DNA from: Rhodoferax sp.
Lineage (GTDB): Bacteria; Pseudomonadota; Gammaproteobacteria; Burkholderiales; Burkholderiaceae_C
DNA length: 64,000 bases
NCBI RefSeq assembly: GCF_030697375.1
Contig: NZ_JAUYQD010000074.1
Span: 1-64,000 of the forward strand
Direction of reading: 5' to 3'
Shown here: positions 8,515-15,642 of the stretch, in pieces
How positions within the stretch are numbered: position 1 is the stretch's first letter
How the letters are laid out: each line of letters opens with the position of its first letter
Program-made: the position numbers and the translations under genes
The notes under the pieces: model-generated
The model's database searches: none
What the model was told of the DNA's origin: nothing
The model's input: only the letters and a program-made list of their open reading frames with translations

Positions 8515-8562
8515 GCTATCGAGTTGATAGCGTATGACTCCCGTATTCATGGGGTTGAAGGA
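8515..8562 (+). repeat. 48-nt dispersed element, diverged intergenic copy
   Basis: Hairpin gctat-cgagttg-atagc (8515-8531), a 20-nt middle, then gggttgaagg. The spacing is identical to the seven other copies but the middle and right end have diverged. It lies 27 bases after the fahA stop. Confidence 0.7.
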
Positions 8563-8704
8563 TTGCTTAATGATGGGTCTGGCCCTTCTGCGAAAGTCCG
8601 GCCGGAAGCGCCGCGCCGAGCGAGGTGAGCGCCAGGGCCGGGCGCTTTAACCACGCCGCAGACAGTTTGTAGGGCCTAAATGCCGATTAAAGAGGCAAAA
8701 ATCA

Positions 8705-8732
8705 GGGTAAACCTTACAATGGCAGGTTACCC
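8705..8732 (+). promoter_or_regulatory. Hairpin just upstream of the ygiQ start
   Basis: GGGTAA-a-CCT at 8705-8714 can pair with AGG-TTACCC at 8724-8732 (nine base pairs, one bulged A, nine-base loop). It ends nine bases before ATG 8742, over the place where a Shine-Dalgarno sequence should be; the only candidate, cagg, is in the right arm. It could limit translation, or be chance. Confidence 0.4.
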
Positions 8733-8741
8733 AAGCCCCTC

Positions 8742-11276
8742 ATGAACGCCCCCATCGACGTCTCCTTCTTCACGCGCGCCGCCAAGCCGCTGACCAGCTA
8801 CCGCAAGTACTGGGCGGCCCGTTTTGGCACGGCGAAGTTTCTGCCCACCAGCCGGGCCGAGATGGAGGCGCTCGGCTGGGATAGCTGCGACATCATCATC
8901 GTCACCGGCGACGCCTATGTCGACCACCCCAGTTTCGGCATGGCGGTGATTGGCCGCATGCTCGAGGCGCAGGGCTTTCGCGTCGGCATCATTGCGCAGC
9001 CCGAGTGGCAAAGCGCCGATCCCTTCAGGGTGCTGGGCAAGCCCAACCTGTTCTTTGGCGTGACCGCCGGCAACATGGACTCGATGATCAACCGCTACAC
9101 GGCCGATCACAAGATCCGCAGCGATGACGCCTACACGCCCGGCGACGTGGGCGGCAAGCGCCCCGACCGCGCGGCCATCGTGTATTCGCAGCGCTGCAAG
9201 GAAGCCTATAAGGAAGTCCCCATCATCCTGGGCGGCATTGAAGGCTCGCTGCGCCGCATTGCGCACTACGACTACTGGTCTGACAAGGTACGCCGCTCCA
9301 TCGTGGTCGACGCCAAGTGCGACCTGCTGCTGTATGGCAACGCCGAGCGCGCGATTGTCGAGATCGCCCACCGCCTGGCCGCCAGGGAGCCGGTGGCCAG
9401 CATGACCGATATCCGCGGCACCGCTTTCATCCGCCGCAGCGGCGACGAAACGGCGCAGGGCTGGTTCGAAATCGACTCCACCAGTGTCGACACCCCGGGC
9501 CGCGTCGAGGCGCACGTCAACCCCTACCTGATGATTTCGGAGCAGGCCAAAGAGCAGGGCGCCACCTGCGCCCGCGAAGACGAGGCCGCCGAAGTGGCCG
9601 CGCAGGCCGAAGCCGCCGCGGTATTACCCCCTCTCCCCCTGGGAGGGGGCAGGGACGCTGCCTTACTCCCTCTCCCTCTGGGAGAGGGCGGGGGTGAGGG
9701 CGCGGCGAAGCCGCTTCTGGTCGCCGCCCATACCCAAACTTCAGTCAAGGCAAATTCGGGGAGCCCTCACCCTAGCCCTCTCCCCGAGGGAGAGGGAAAA
9801 AAAGCCAACCCGGCCATCAAGCCGCTCACCTTCGTTCCCAACCCCAGCCTGTCGCACATGCAGGGCAAGATCAAGGTGCCGCCGCGCGACCGGTCCGTCA
9901 TCCGCCTGCCATCGTACGAGCAGGTCAAGAGCGACCCGGTGCTGTATGCCCACGCCAACCGTGTGCTGCACCTCGAAACCAATCCCGGCAACGCCCGCGC
10001 GCTGGTGCAGGCCCATGGTGAAGGCGCCACGGCGCGCGACGTCTGGATCAACCCGCCGCCCATCCCGCTGACCACGGCCGAGATGGACTATGTGTTTGAC
10101 CTGCCCTACGCACGTTCGCCGCATCCCGTTTATGCCGACGAAAACGGCAGCCACGACCACGCCACCAAGATCCCGGCGTGGGAGATGATCCGCTTCAGCG
10201 TGAACATCATGCGCGGCTGCTTTGGCGGCTGCACCTTCTGCTCCATCACCGAGCACGAAGGCCGCATCATCCAGAGCCGCTCGGAAGACTCGGTCATCAA
10301 AGAGATCGAAGACATCCGCGACAAGGTGAAAGGCTTTACCGGCACCATCTCCGATCTGGGCGGCCCCACCGCCAATATGTACCGCCTGGGCTGCCGCAAG
10401 CCCGAGATCGAAGCTGCCTGCCGCAAACCAAGCTGTGTGTACCCCGGCATTTGCCAGAACCTCACGACCGACCACGGCCCCTTGCTCAGCATTTACCGCC
10501 GTGGCAGGGCGCTCAAGGGCGTCAAAAAGATCCTGATCAGCTCGGGATTGCGCTATGACCTGGCGCTGCAAAGCCCCGAATACGTCAAGGAATTGGTGAC
10601 CCACCACGTCGGCGGCTACCTGAAGATTGCCCCCGAGCACACCGAGTCCGGCCCACTCACCAAGATGATGAAGCCCGGCATCGGCAACTACGACAAGTTC
10701 AAAACCCTGTTTGAAAAGTTCACCGCAGAGGCAGGCAAAAAGCAGTTTCTGATTCCCTATTTCATCGCCGCCCACCCGGGCACCAGCGACGAAGACATGA
10801 TGAATCTGGCCATCTGGTTGAAGAAGAATGGTTTCCGCGCCGACCAGGTGCAAACCTTCTACCCATCGCCCATGGCCACCGCCACCGCCATGTACCACTC
10901 CAACAAGAACCCCTTGCGCAAGATCACACGCGACAGCGAAACGGTGGACATCGTGCGTGGCGAGAAGCGCCGTCGCCTGCACAAGGCCTTTTTGCGCTAC
11001 CACGATGCCAACAACTGGCCGCTGCTGCGCGAGGCCCTCAAAGCCATGGGCCGTGCGGATTTGATTGGCAATGGCAAACACCACCTGATTCCCACCTTCC
11101 AGCCCTTGACGGATGGCGGCTACCAGAGCGCGCGGCGCAAAAACTCCACCACGGTGCCGGTGAAAACAGCAGCGCAACCGGTCAAAGGCCGCATCCTCAC
11201 CCAACACACGGGCCTGCCACCCCGCGACACCGGTGCGGGCAAGCCCGGCGCCAAACCGGCGGGCAAGCGGCGTTAG
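8742..11276 (+). CDS. ygiQ: YgiQ-family radical SAM protein carrying an in-frame repeat insertion
   Basis: 844 aa. N-terminal YgiQ domain (FFTRAAKPLTSYRKYWAARFGTAKFLPTSRAEME in the family), radical SAM core with the [4Fe-4S] cysteines in RGCFGGCTFC, and a C-terminal DUF3362-type region ending in a basic tail. The reaction is not established for the family. About residues 296-352 are low-complexity Pro/Leu/Gly/Glu, encoded by palindromic repeats (9627-9796); this explains a length well above the roughly 700-750 aa I expect for the family. Flanking domains stay in frame, so the insertion is tolerated. Confidence 0.92.
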   Translation: MNAPIDVSFFTRAAKPLTSYRKYWAARFGTAKFLPTSRAEMEALGWDSCDIIIVTGDAYVDHPSFGMAVIGRMLEAQGFRVGIIAQPEWQSADPFRVLGKPNLFFGVTAGNMDSMINRYTADHKIRSDDAYTPGDVGGKRPDRAAIVYSQRCKEAYKEVPIILGGIEGSLRRIAHYDYWSDKVRRSIVVDAKCDLLLYGNAERAIVEIAHRLAAREPVASMTDIRGTAFIRRSGDETAQGWFEIDSTSVDTPGRVEAHVNPYLMISEQAKEQGATCAREDEAAEVAAQAEAAAVLPPLPLGGGRDAALLPLPLGEGGGEGAAKPLLVAAHTQTSVKANSGSPHPSPLPEGEGKKANPAIKPLTFVPNPSLSHMQGKIKVPPRDRSVIRLPSYEQVKSDPVLYAHANRVLHLETNPGNARALVQAHGEGATARDVWINPPPIPLTTAEMDYVFDLPYARSPHPVYADENGSHDHATKIPAWEMIRFSVNIMRGCFGGCTFCSITEHEGRIIQSRSEDSVIKEIEDIRDKVKGFTGTISDLGGPTANMYRLGCRKPEIEAACRKPSCVYPGICQNLTTDHGPLLSIYRRGRALKGVKKILISSGLRYDLALQSPEYVKELVTHHVGGYLKIAPEHTESGPLTKMMKPGIGNYDKFKTLFEKFTAEAGKKQFLIPYFIAAHPGTSDEDMMNLAIWLKKNGFRADQVQTFYPSPMATATAMYHSNKNPLRKITRDSETVDIVRGEKRRRLHKAFLRYHDANNWPLLREALKAMGRADLIGNGKHHLIPTFQPLTDGGYQSARRKNSTTVPVKTAAQPVKGRILTQHTGLPPRDTGAGKPGAKPAGKRR
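9627..9796 (+). repeat. REP-like palindromic repeats inside ygiQ
   Basis: Three related hairpins: 9627-9655 (ccccctctccccctgggagg and on), 9668-9700 and 9764-9796. The last two are 33 nt each and inverted relative to each other; each has a CCCTCTCC/GGAGAGGG stem followed by a GGGGTGAGGG-type tail. They are translated as part of YgiQ (for example LPLPLGEGGGEG and PSPLPEGEG). The arrangement of paired inverted palindromes resembles REP/BIME elements. Confidence 0.88.
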
Positions 11277-11295
11277 GAAAGCTTAAGCGAAATAA

Positions 11296-11343
11296 GGCTC
11301 TAGCCCTTATAGAATGTGCGCAAGAAGCTATAAAAATGGTAGC
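11296..11343 (-). repeat. 48-nt dispersed element, intergenic copy
   Basis: In the minus orientation: gctac-catttttatagc hairpin, tt-cttgcgca-cattctataa, gggctagagcc. This is one of the best-preserved copies. It lies 20 bases after the ygiQ stop. Confidence 0.9.
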
Positions 11344-11383
11344 AAAAGTATCTACAGCGCATAGGGTGTCATTCCGTTTTCAG

Positions 11384-11460
11384 ATCCATGCGAGATGGGG
11401 CGCGCCGACGCAGGCAGTGCTTTAGCACGACCAGGAGGGGCAACGACCTATCGCATGGAT
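11384..11460 (-). terminator. Nested inverted repeat after the CoA-transferase gene
   Basis: Perfect 10-bp arms atccatgcga (11384-11393) and tcgcatggat (11451-11460) enclose 57 nt with an inner GTGC-ttta-GCAC hairpin (11417-11428). It begins 12 bases after the minus-strand CoA-transferase stop, in the gap between convergent genes. There is no clear U-run, so a structured 3' end, another repeat element or an RNA are all possible. Confidence 0.45.
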
Positions 11461-11472
11461 ATGGAAATGGAA

Positions 11473-12384
11473 TCAGGCCAAGGTATGCAGCGGAATGTCC
11501 TTGGCCGCGCCCAGCGCATCCAGTTCTTGGCGTGTTTTTCCCGCCAGATAGGCCGCAATCGCCGTGTGCGTCTCCGGCGCAAACATGGCCATGATGTGGG
11601 ATTTTTGCAAGCCCACCTCGGCGGCCAAGGCAGCGGCAAAGTGGGGCTCCAGCGCGGCCAGTGCCACCCGACCGTCTTGGCACGGGTACACCTTGTAGCC
11701 CGCGTGTGCGCCCCCCACGGCCGAGCCGGGCGTGGTCAGGCCCCAGCTGCGGGGCAGCGCCAGGTAGCTGGCCGCGTCTGACAGGGCAATCTCCAGCCGC
11801 GTGCCTTTGCCTTTTTGCAACTGCTGCAGCCGGGTTTGCAGAATCGCCTCGGACGCCATCAGCGAGCCACCCATGTCGGCGTACAGGGTAGGGGGCAAAT
11901 CCAGCCCGGTGACCAGCTTGTTTTCGGCCAGGTAGGTCAGGTCGTGGCCGGGTTCTTCAGCCCGCGCACCGGGCGCTCCGACGATGGCCACCCAGGACAG
12001 CTTGGGGTACTGCCGGTGCAGCGTTTTCCACTCCAGGCCCAGCTTTTTAAGCGCCGAAGGACGAAAGGAGGTAAGCAGCACATCGGTCTTGGCCAGTTCT
12101 TTGTGCAGGGCTTTTTGGCCTTCTTCGGTCTTGAGGTCGGCGTTGGTGATTTTCACGCCCTGGTGCAGCACGTCGTAAGCGGCGCGGTTGTACAGGCCCA
12201 TGGGGTCGCCCGACGTCCCCGCAGGCGCGCTGGGATGGGCGGGGGGCTCCAGCTTGACGCAGGTGGCCCCCATCTGCTGGGCCCGCATCAGCGCCGCCGG
12301 ACCCGGCAAGTTCAAGGCCAGACTGAGAATGCGCACGCCTTTGAGGGGGCGCAATGGCTTGGAGGTGACATTGGAAGTAGTCAT
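11473..12384 (-). CDS. CaiB/BaiF-family CoA transferase (short form)
   Basis: 303 aa from ATG 12384. Starts PLRPLKGVRILSLALNLPGPAALMRAQQMGATCVKLEPP, the usual family III CoA-transferase opening, with GLYNRAAYDVLHQGVKITNADLKTEEG and DLTYLAENKL later. These enzymes move CoA between organic acids, or racemise acyl-CoAs (AMACR). The protein is shorter than the usual 380-400 aa, and the loop with the catalytic Asp is hard to place, so substrate and activity are uncertain. The open frame continues 35 codons upstream but that part lacks family similarity. Divergent from the exonuclease gene. Confidence 0.8.
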   Translation of the reverse strand: MTTSNVTSKPLRPLKGVRILSLALNLPGPAALMRAQQMGATCVKLEPPAHPSAPAGTSGDPMGLYNRAAYDVLHQGVKITNADLKTEEGQKALHKELAKTDVLLTSFRPSALKKLGLEWKTLHRQYPKLSWVAIVGAPGARAEEPGHDLTYLAENKLVTGLDLPPTLYADMGGSLMASEAILQTRLQQLQKGKGTRLEIALSDAASYLALPRSWGLTTPGSAVGGAHAGYKVYPCQDGRVALAALEPHFAAALAAEVGLQKSHIMAMFAPETHTAIAAYLAGKTRQELDALGAAKDIPLHTLA

Positions 12385-12448
12385 AAAGTCGGTGAGGGTG
12401 GTTGTACCAGCGTGGCACGGCGGCACATGATAGGGGCAATAATGGCAG

Positions 12449-13591
12449 ATGTGCGCACTTGCACAACCACACAATCCGCACGACCGCATTTACCGGGTGA
12501 CCCCTTTGAGCCACGACTACATCAGTTCCGATCTTTTTCCAGAAATTCGACTCCCTCCGCCAGAGCCCAAAAAACGCCCGCCTGCCCGCAAAAGCAAGCC
12601 CAAGGCGCCCCTCATCACCCAAGCCACCACCTTGCCCCCGCCATCCGCCACACCCACCACGGAGCCCACCGCGGCCTGCGTCGCGCAAGCCGACGCAGAG
12701 TCCATGGCGGCAGTGCTGGCCTTGCATCCCGATTACCGTATCTTGCGCCGACTCAAGCCCTGCGTGCAGTGGCCGGGTGAGGGCGCCCAGGCGGTGACCC
12801 GCATCGTGGTGCTGGACACCGAAACCACCGGGCTGGACCATTCCAAGGACAAAATCATTGAGCTGGCGCTGTTGCGGGTGGACGTGGACACCGCTACCGG
12901 TTTGCCGGTGGGCGCAGTCCAGGTGTACGACGGCCTGGAAGACCCCGGTATGGTCATCCCCAAAGAGGTCATTGAAATCACCGGCCTGACCGATGCCGAC
13001 GTGCAAGGGCAACGGCTGGATGAAGGCCGCATCGCCCAGCTGTTGGAAGGCGTGGACATCGTCATTGCGCACAACGCAGGATTTGACCGCCCCTTTGCCG
13101 AAGACCGCATCCCGCAGTTCAGCCGCCTGGCATGGGCCTGCTCCTTTGCCGATATCGACTGGAAGGCGCAAGGGCGCAGTTCCGCCAAACTGGAGAGCCT
13201 GGCGCAGGCCCTGGGTCTGTTTTACGACGCACACCGTGCGGAGATGGACTGCCATGCCCTGTTGGCGGTGCTGGTTGACAAACTGCCCCAAGCCTCACAC
13301 ACCGGTCTGGCCCATCTGATGGCGGCAGCGAAGAAACCAAGCTTTCGTTTGCAAGCCACCCATGCGCCCTTCGACGCCAAAGACCAGCTCAAGGCGCGTG
13401 GTTACCGTTGGAACGGAGAGCAAAAAGTCTGGCACACCCGTTTGGGCGACGAAGCTGCGCTGCAGTCAGAATGCGAATGGCTCAAGGCCACGGTCTACCA
13501 CCAGCGGTCTGCCGTCGTGCAGGTCGAGAAACTAAGTTCCGCGGTGAAGTATTCCAGCCGCCCCGGTGAAATATTGCACCGCCAGTTGTAG
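12449..13591 (+). CDS. DEDDh 3'-5' exonuclease (DnaQ-like) with extra C-terminal domain
   Basis: 380 aa if ATG 12449 is used; GTG 12497 is an alternative. After a Pro/Lys-rich linker, the exonuclease motifs are ExoI VVLDTETTGLD, ExoII IAHNAGFDRPF and ExoIII HRAEMDCHALL, so all acidic residues and the His are present. The C-terminal part (FDAKDQLKARGYRWNGEQKVWHTRL) looks like a small separate domain found behind some DnaQ-like nucleases. It is not the polymerase III epsilon subunit by context. Likely a DNA or RNA trimming enzyme; substrate unknown. Confidence 0.85.
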   Translation: MCALAQPHNPHDRIYRVTPLSHDYISSDLFPEIRLPPPEPKKRPPARKSKPKAPLITQATTLPPPSATPTTEPTAACVAQADAESMAAVLALHPDYRILRRLKPCVQWPGEGAQAVTRIVVLDTETTGLDHSKDKIIELALLRVDVDTATGLPVGAVQVYDGLEDPGMVIPKEVIEITGLTDADVQGQRLDEGRIAQLLEGVDIVIAHNAGFDRPFAEDRIPQFSRLAWACSFADIDWKAQGRSSAKLESLAQALGLFYDAHRAEMDCHALLAVLVDKLPQASHTGLAHLMAAAKKPSFRLQATHAPFDAKDQLKARGYRWNGEQKVWHTRLGDEAALQSECEWLKATVYHQRSAVVQVEKLSSAVKYSSRPGEILHRQL

Positions 13592-13602
13592 GAGCCCAAT
13601 CC

Positions 13603-14193
13603 ATGCCCAAACCACAACAATCGGTCCTTAGCATCCAGGTGGCCCAGGCCCGCAAGGTGATCATCTCAGGCCGCCCCATTTTGACGGCCATCCACAAAAC
13701 GCCCGTGGCAGGTCCGGTTCGCGTCGCGGCATTGGGGCTTGAGGGGGACGAACAAGCCGACCTGTCGGTCCACGGCGGCTTGGAAAAAGCGGTGTATGCC
13801 TACCCTGCAGAACACTACGATTTTTGGCGCGCCGCCCGCTTGGATGCGGGCGTGGGCGGCATGGATGCAGCATTGAATCCAGGCGCTTTCGGTGAAAACC
13901 TGACCCTGCAAGGTCTGCTGGAAAACGAGGTTTGGGTGGGGGATGTACTGCAGTTTGCCGACTGCACGTTGCGCGTGTCCCAACCGCGCGAACCCTGCTT
14001 CAAATTCAACGCGGCCATGGGTTTCAACATGGCTGTAAAGACCATGGCGCAAAGTGGGTTTTGTGGTTTTTACCTGTCGGTGGACGTGCCCGGAAAACTG
14101 CAAGCCGGCGAGTCTTTTGCGCTGATTCCCGGCCCGCGCCGCGTGGGAATACCTGAACGGTTTCAGGCCAAAATGTTCAAGCACATGCGCTAA
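13603..14193 (+). CDS. MOSC-domain protein (YiiM-like)
   Basis: 196 aa. Family marks: an early AIHKTPVAGPVRV, then GLEGDEQADLSVHGGLEKAVYAYPAEHYDFW, FGENLTLQGLLE and the MOSC cysteine in SQPREPCFKF. MOSC proteins carry molybdenum-sulfur chemistry; YiiM relatives reduce N-hydroxylated bases such as 6-N-hydroxylaminopurine with a molybdenum cofactor. It starts 11 bases after the exonuclease stop and is probably co-transcribed with it. Confidence 0.9.
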   Translation: MPKPQQSVLSIQVAQARKVIISGRPILTAIHKTPVAGPVRVAALGLEGDEQADLSVHGGLEKAVYAYPAEHYDFWRAARLDAGVGGMDAALNPGAFGENLTLQGLLENEVWVGDVLQFADCTLRVSQPREPCFKFNAAMGFNMAVKTMAQSGFCGFYLSVDVPGKLQAGESFALIPGPRRVGIPERFQAKMFKHMR

Positions 14194-14293
14194 CCCTGTC
14201 AGGGTTTATCCTGGTTTAAGGTGGAGCCTCAAATGTTGAAGTCAAAGGCATACTATGCTGGCGCTTTTCACATTTCCCCAAAGGAGAAATCTC

Positions 14294-15565
14294 TTGATAT
14301 CTGATTTGTTGAGTGACTCAGTGCGTGCAGCAGGGCTCGGGGCTTTGATGCGAGGGGCGGGTTTGTTAACCCGGTTCATTCCGATCCCCCAGCCCACTTT
14401 GCTGGTGGGTCCAGGCTCTAGCGCCCGATTGGGCCAAGCCATTGCAGGATTTGGCCACAGCAAAATTTTGATCGTCACCGACAGCATCATCTCCAAGTTG
14501 GGTTTGCTGAAACCGCTCACCGATGCGCTGACCGCTGGCGGCGCACAGTTCGTGGTGTTTGACGAAATCACACCCGACGCGCCTATTCCCTTGATCGAAA
14601 AAGGCATCGAGTTTTACAAAGAAAACGGCTGCGATGCCATCGTGGCTTTTGGCGGCGGGTCGTCCATGGACGCCTCCAAAGCCATTGCCGTCAGCGTAGC
14701 CAACCCCAAACCCCTGCGCCAGTTGGCCGGGTACCTCAAAGGCCTGCGTTCCCCCGTCAAAATTTATGCCGTACCCACCACAGCGGGCACCGGCTCCGAA
14801 GTGACGGTGGCCGCCGTGATCTCTGATCCAGAAACGCACAAGAAGCTGGTGATTGTGGATCCGCGCATGGTCCCCAAAATGGCCGCTTTGGACCCCTCGC
14901 TCATGACGGGCTTGCCGCCCCACATCACGGCCGCCACCGGTATTGATGCCCTGACGCATGCCGTGGAAGCCTTTGTGGGCCACTGGACCACGCCGTACTC
15001 GGACGGCATGGCTTTGTCGGCCGTGGGCCTGATTTTTGAGAACCTGCGTACCGCCTACTCGGATGGCAAGAACCTGGAAGCCCGCGAAAAAATGGCGCTG
15101 GCGTCCACCTATGCAGGCTTCGCCTTTACCCGGGCCAACGTGGGTTATGTACACGCCATTGCGCACCAGTTTGGCGGCAAGTACCACACCCCACACGGTT
15201 TGGCCAATGCCATCATGTTGCCTTTTGTGCTGAAGTATTCCAGCCCGGCGATCACCGACCGATTGGCCCTGCTGGCCGTGCGTGCCAAAGTAGGCACCGA
15301 AGACGAGTCGCCCGAGGTGCTGGCGCAAAAGTTTTTGGATGCGGTGGACCAGTTGAACCGGGACATCGGCATTCCGACCTGCCTGGATGCTTTGCAAGAA
15401 GCCGACATTCCTGCATTGGCCAAGGCCGCTTGCTGGGAAGCGCACACGGGTTACCCCGTGCCGCGCTACATGTCGCAAGAAGTGTGCGAAGGCATTATTC
15501 GCCAAGCGCTTCCCAAAACCATGACCAAGGCAAAACCTGCCGAACGTCAAAAAAAGGCTGCCTGA
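14294..15565 (+). CDS. Iron-containing (group III) alcohol dehydrogenase
   Basis: 423 aa from TTG 14294, chosen because GGAG lies nine bases upstream and nothing suitable precedes ATG 14255. NAD(P)-binding AFGGGSSMDASKA and TTAGTGSEVT; iron ligands in GIDALTHAVEAF and GYVHAIAHQFGGKYHTPHG. Family members interconvert aldehydes and alcohols. It precedes an acyl-ACP-reductase-like gene by 77 bases, so reduction of the aldehyde made by that protein is a likely job. A second, distant iron alcohol dehydrogenase lies at 57392. Confidence 0.92.
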   Translation: MISDLLSDSVRAAGLGALMRGAGLLTRFIPIPQPTLLVGPGSSARLGQAIAGFGHSKILIVTDSIISKLGLLKPLTDALTAGGAQFVVFDEITPDAPIPLIEKGIEFYKENGCDAIVAFGGGSSMDASKAIAVSVANPKPLRQLAGYLKGLRSPVKIYAVPTTAGTGSEVTVAAVISDPETHKKLVIVDPRMVPKMAALDPSLMTGLPPHITAATGIDALTHAVEAFVGHWTTPYSDGMALSAVGLIFENLRTAYSDGKNLEAREKMALASTYAGFAFTRANVGYVHAIAHQFGGKYHTPHGLANAIMLPFVLKYSSPAITDRLALLAVRAKVGTEDESPEVLAQKFLDAVDQLNRDIGIPTCLDALQEADIPALAKAACWEAHTGYPVPRYMSQEVCEGIIRQALPKTMTKAKPAERQKKAA

Positions 15566-15642
15566 ACCAGTTAGCCCAGCCTGCCGTGAATCTGTCGATC
15601 CAGATTCCGGTTATTTTTAAGTTTCAAAAAAGGAGAGATTGA

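Noticed and set aside
12047..13291. 414-codon minus-strand ORF across the exonuclease and CoA-transferase genes
   Set aside because: Both overlapped genes carry full family motifs in other frames; this reading has none.
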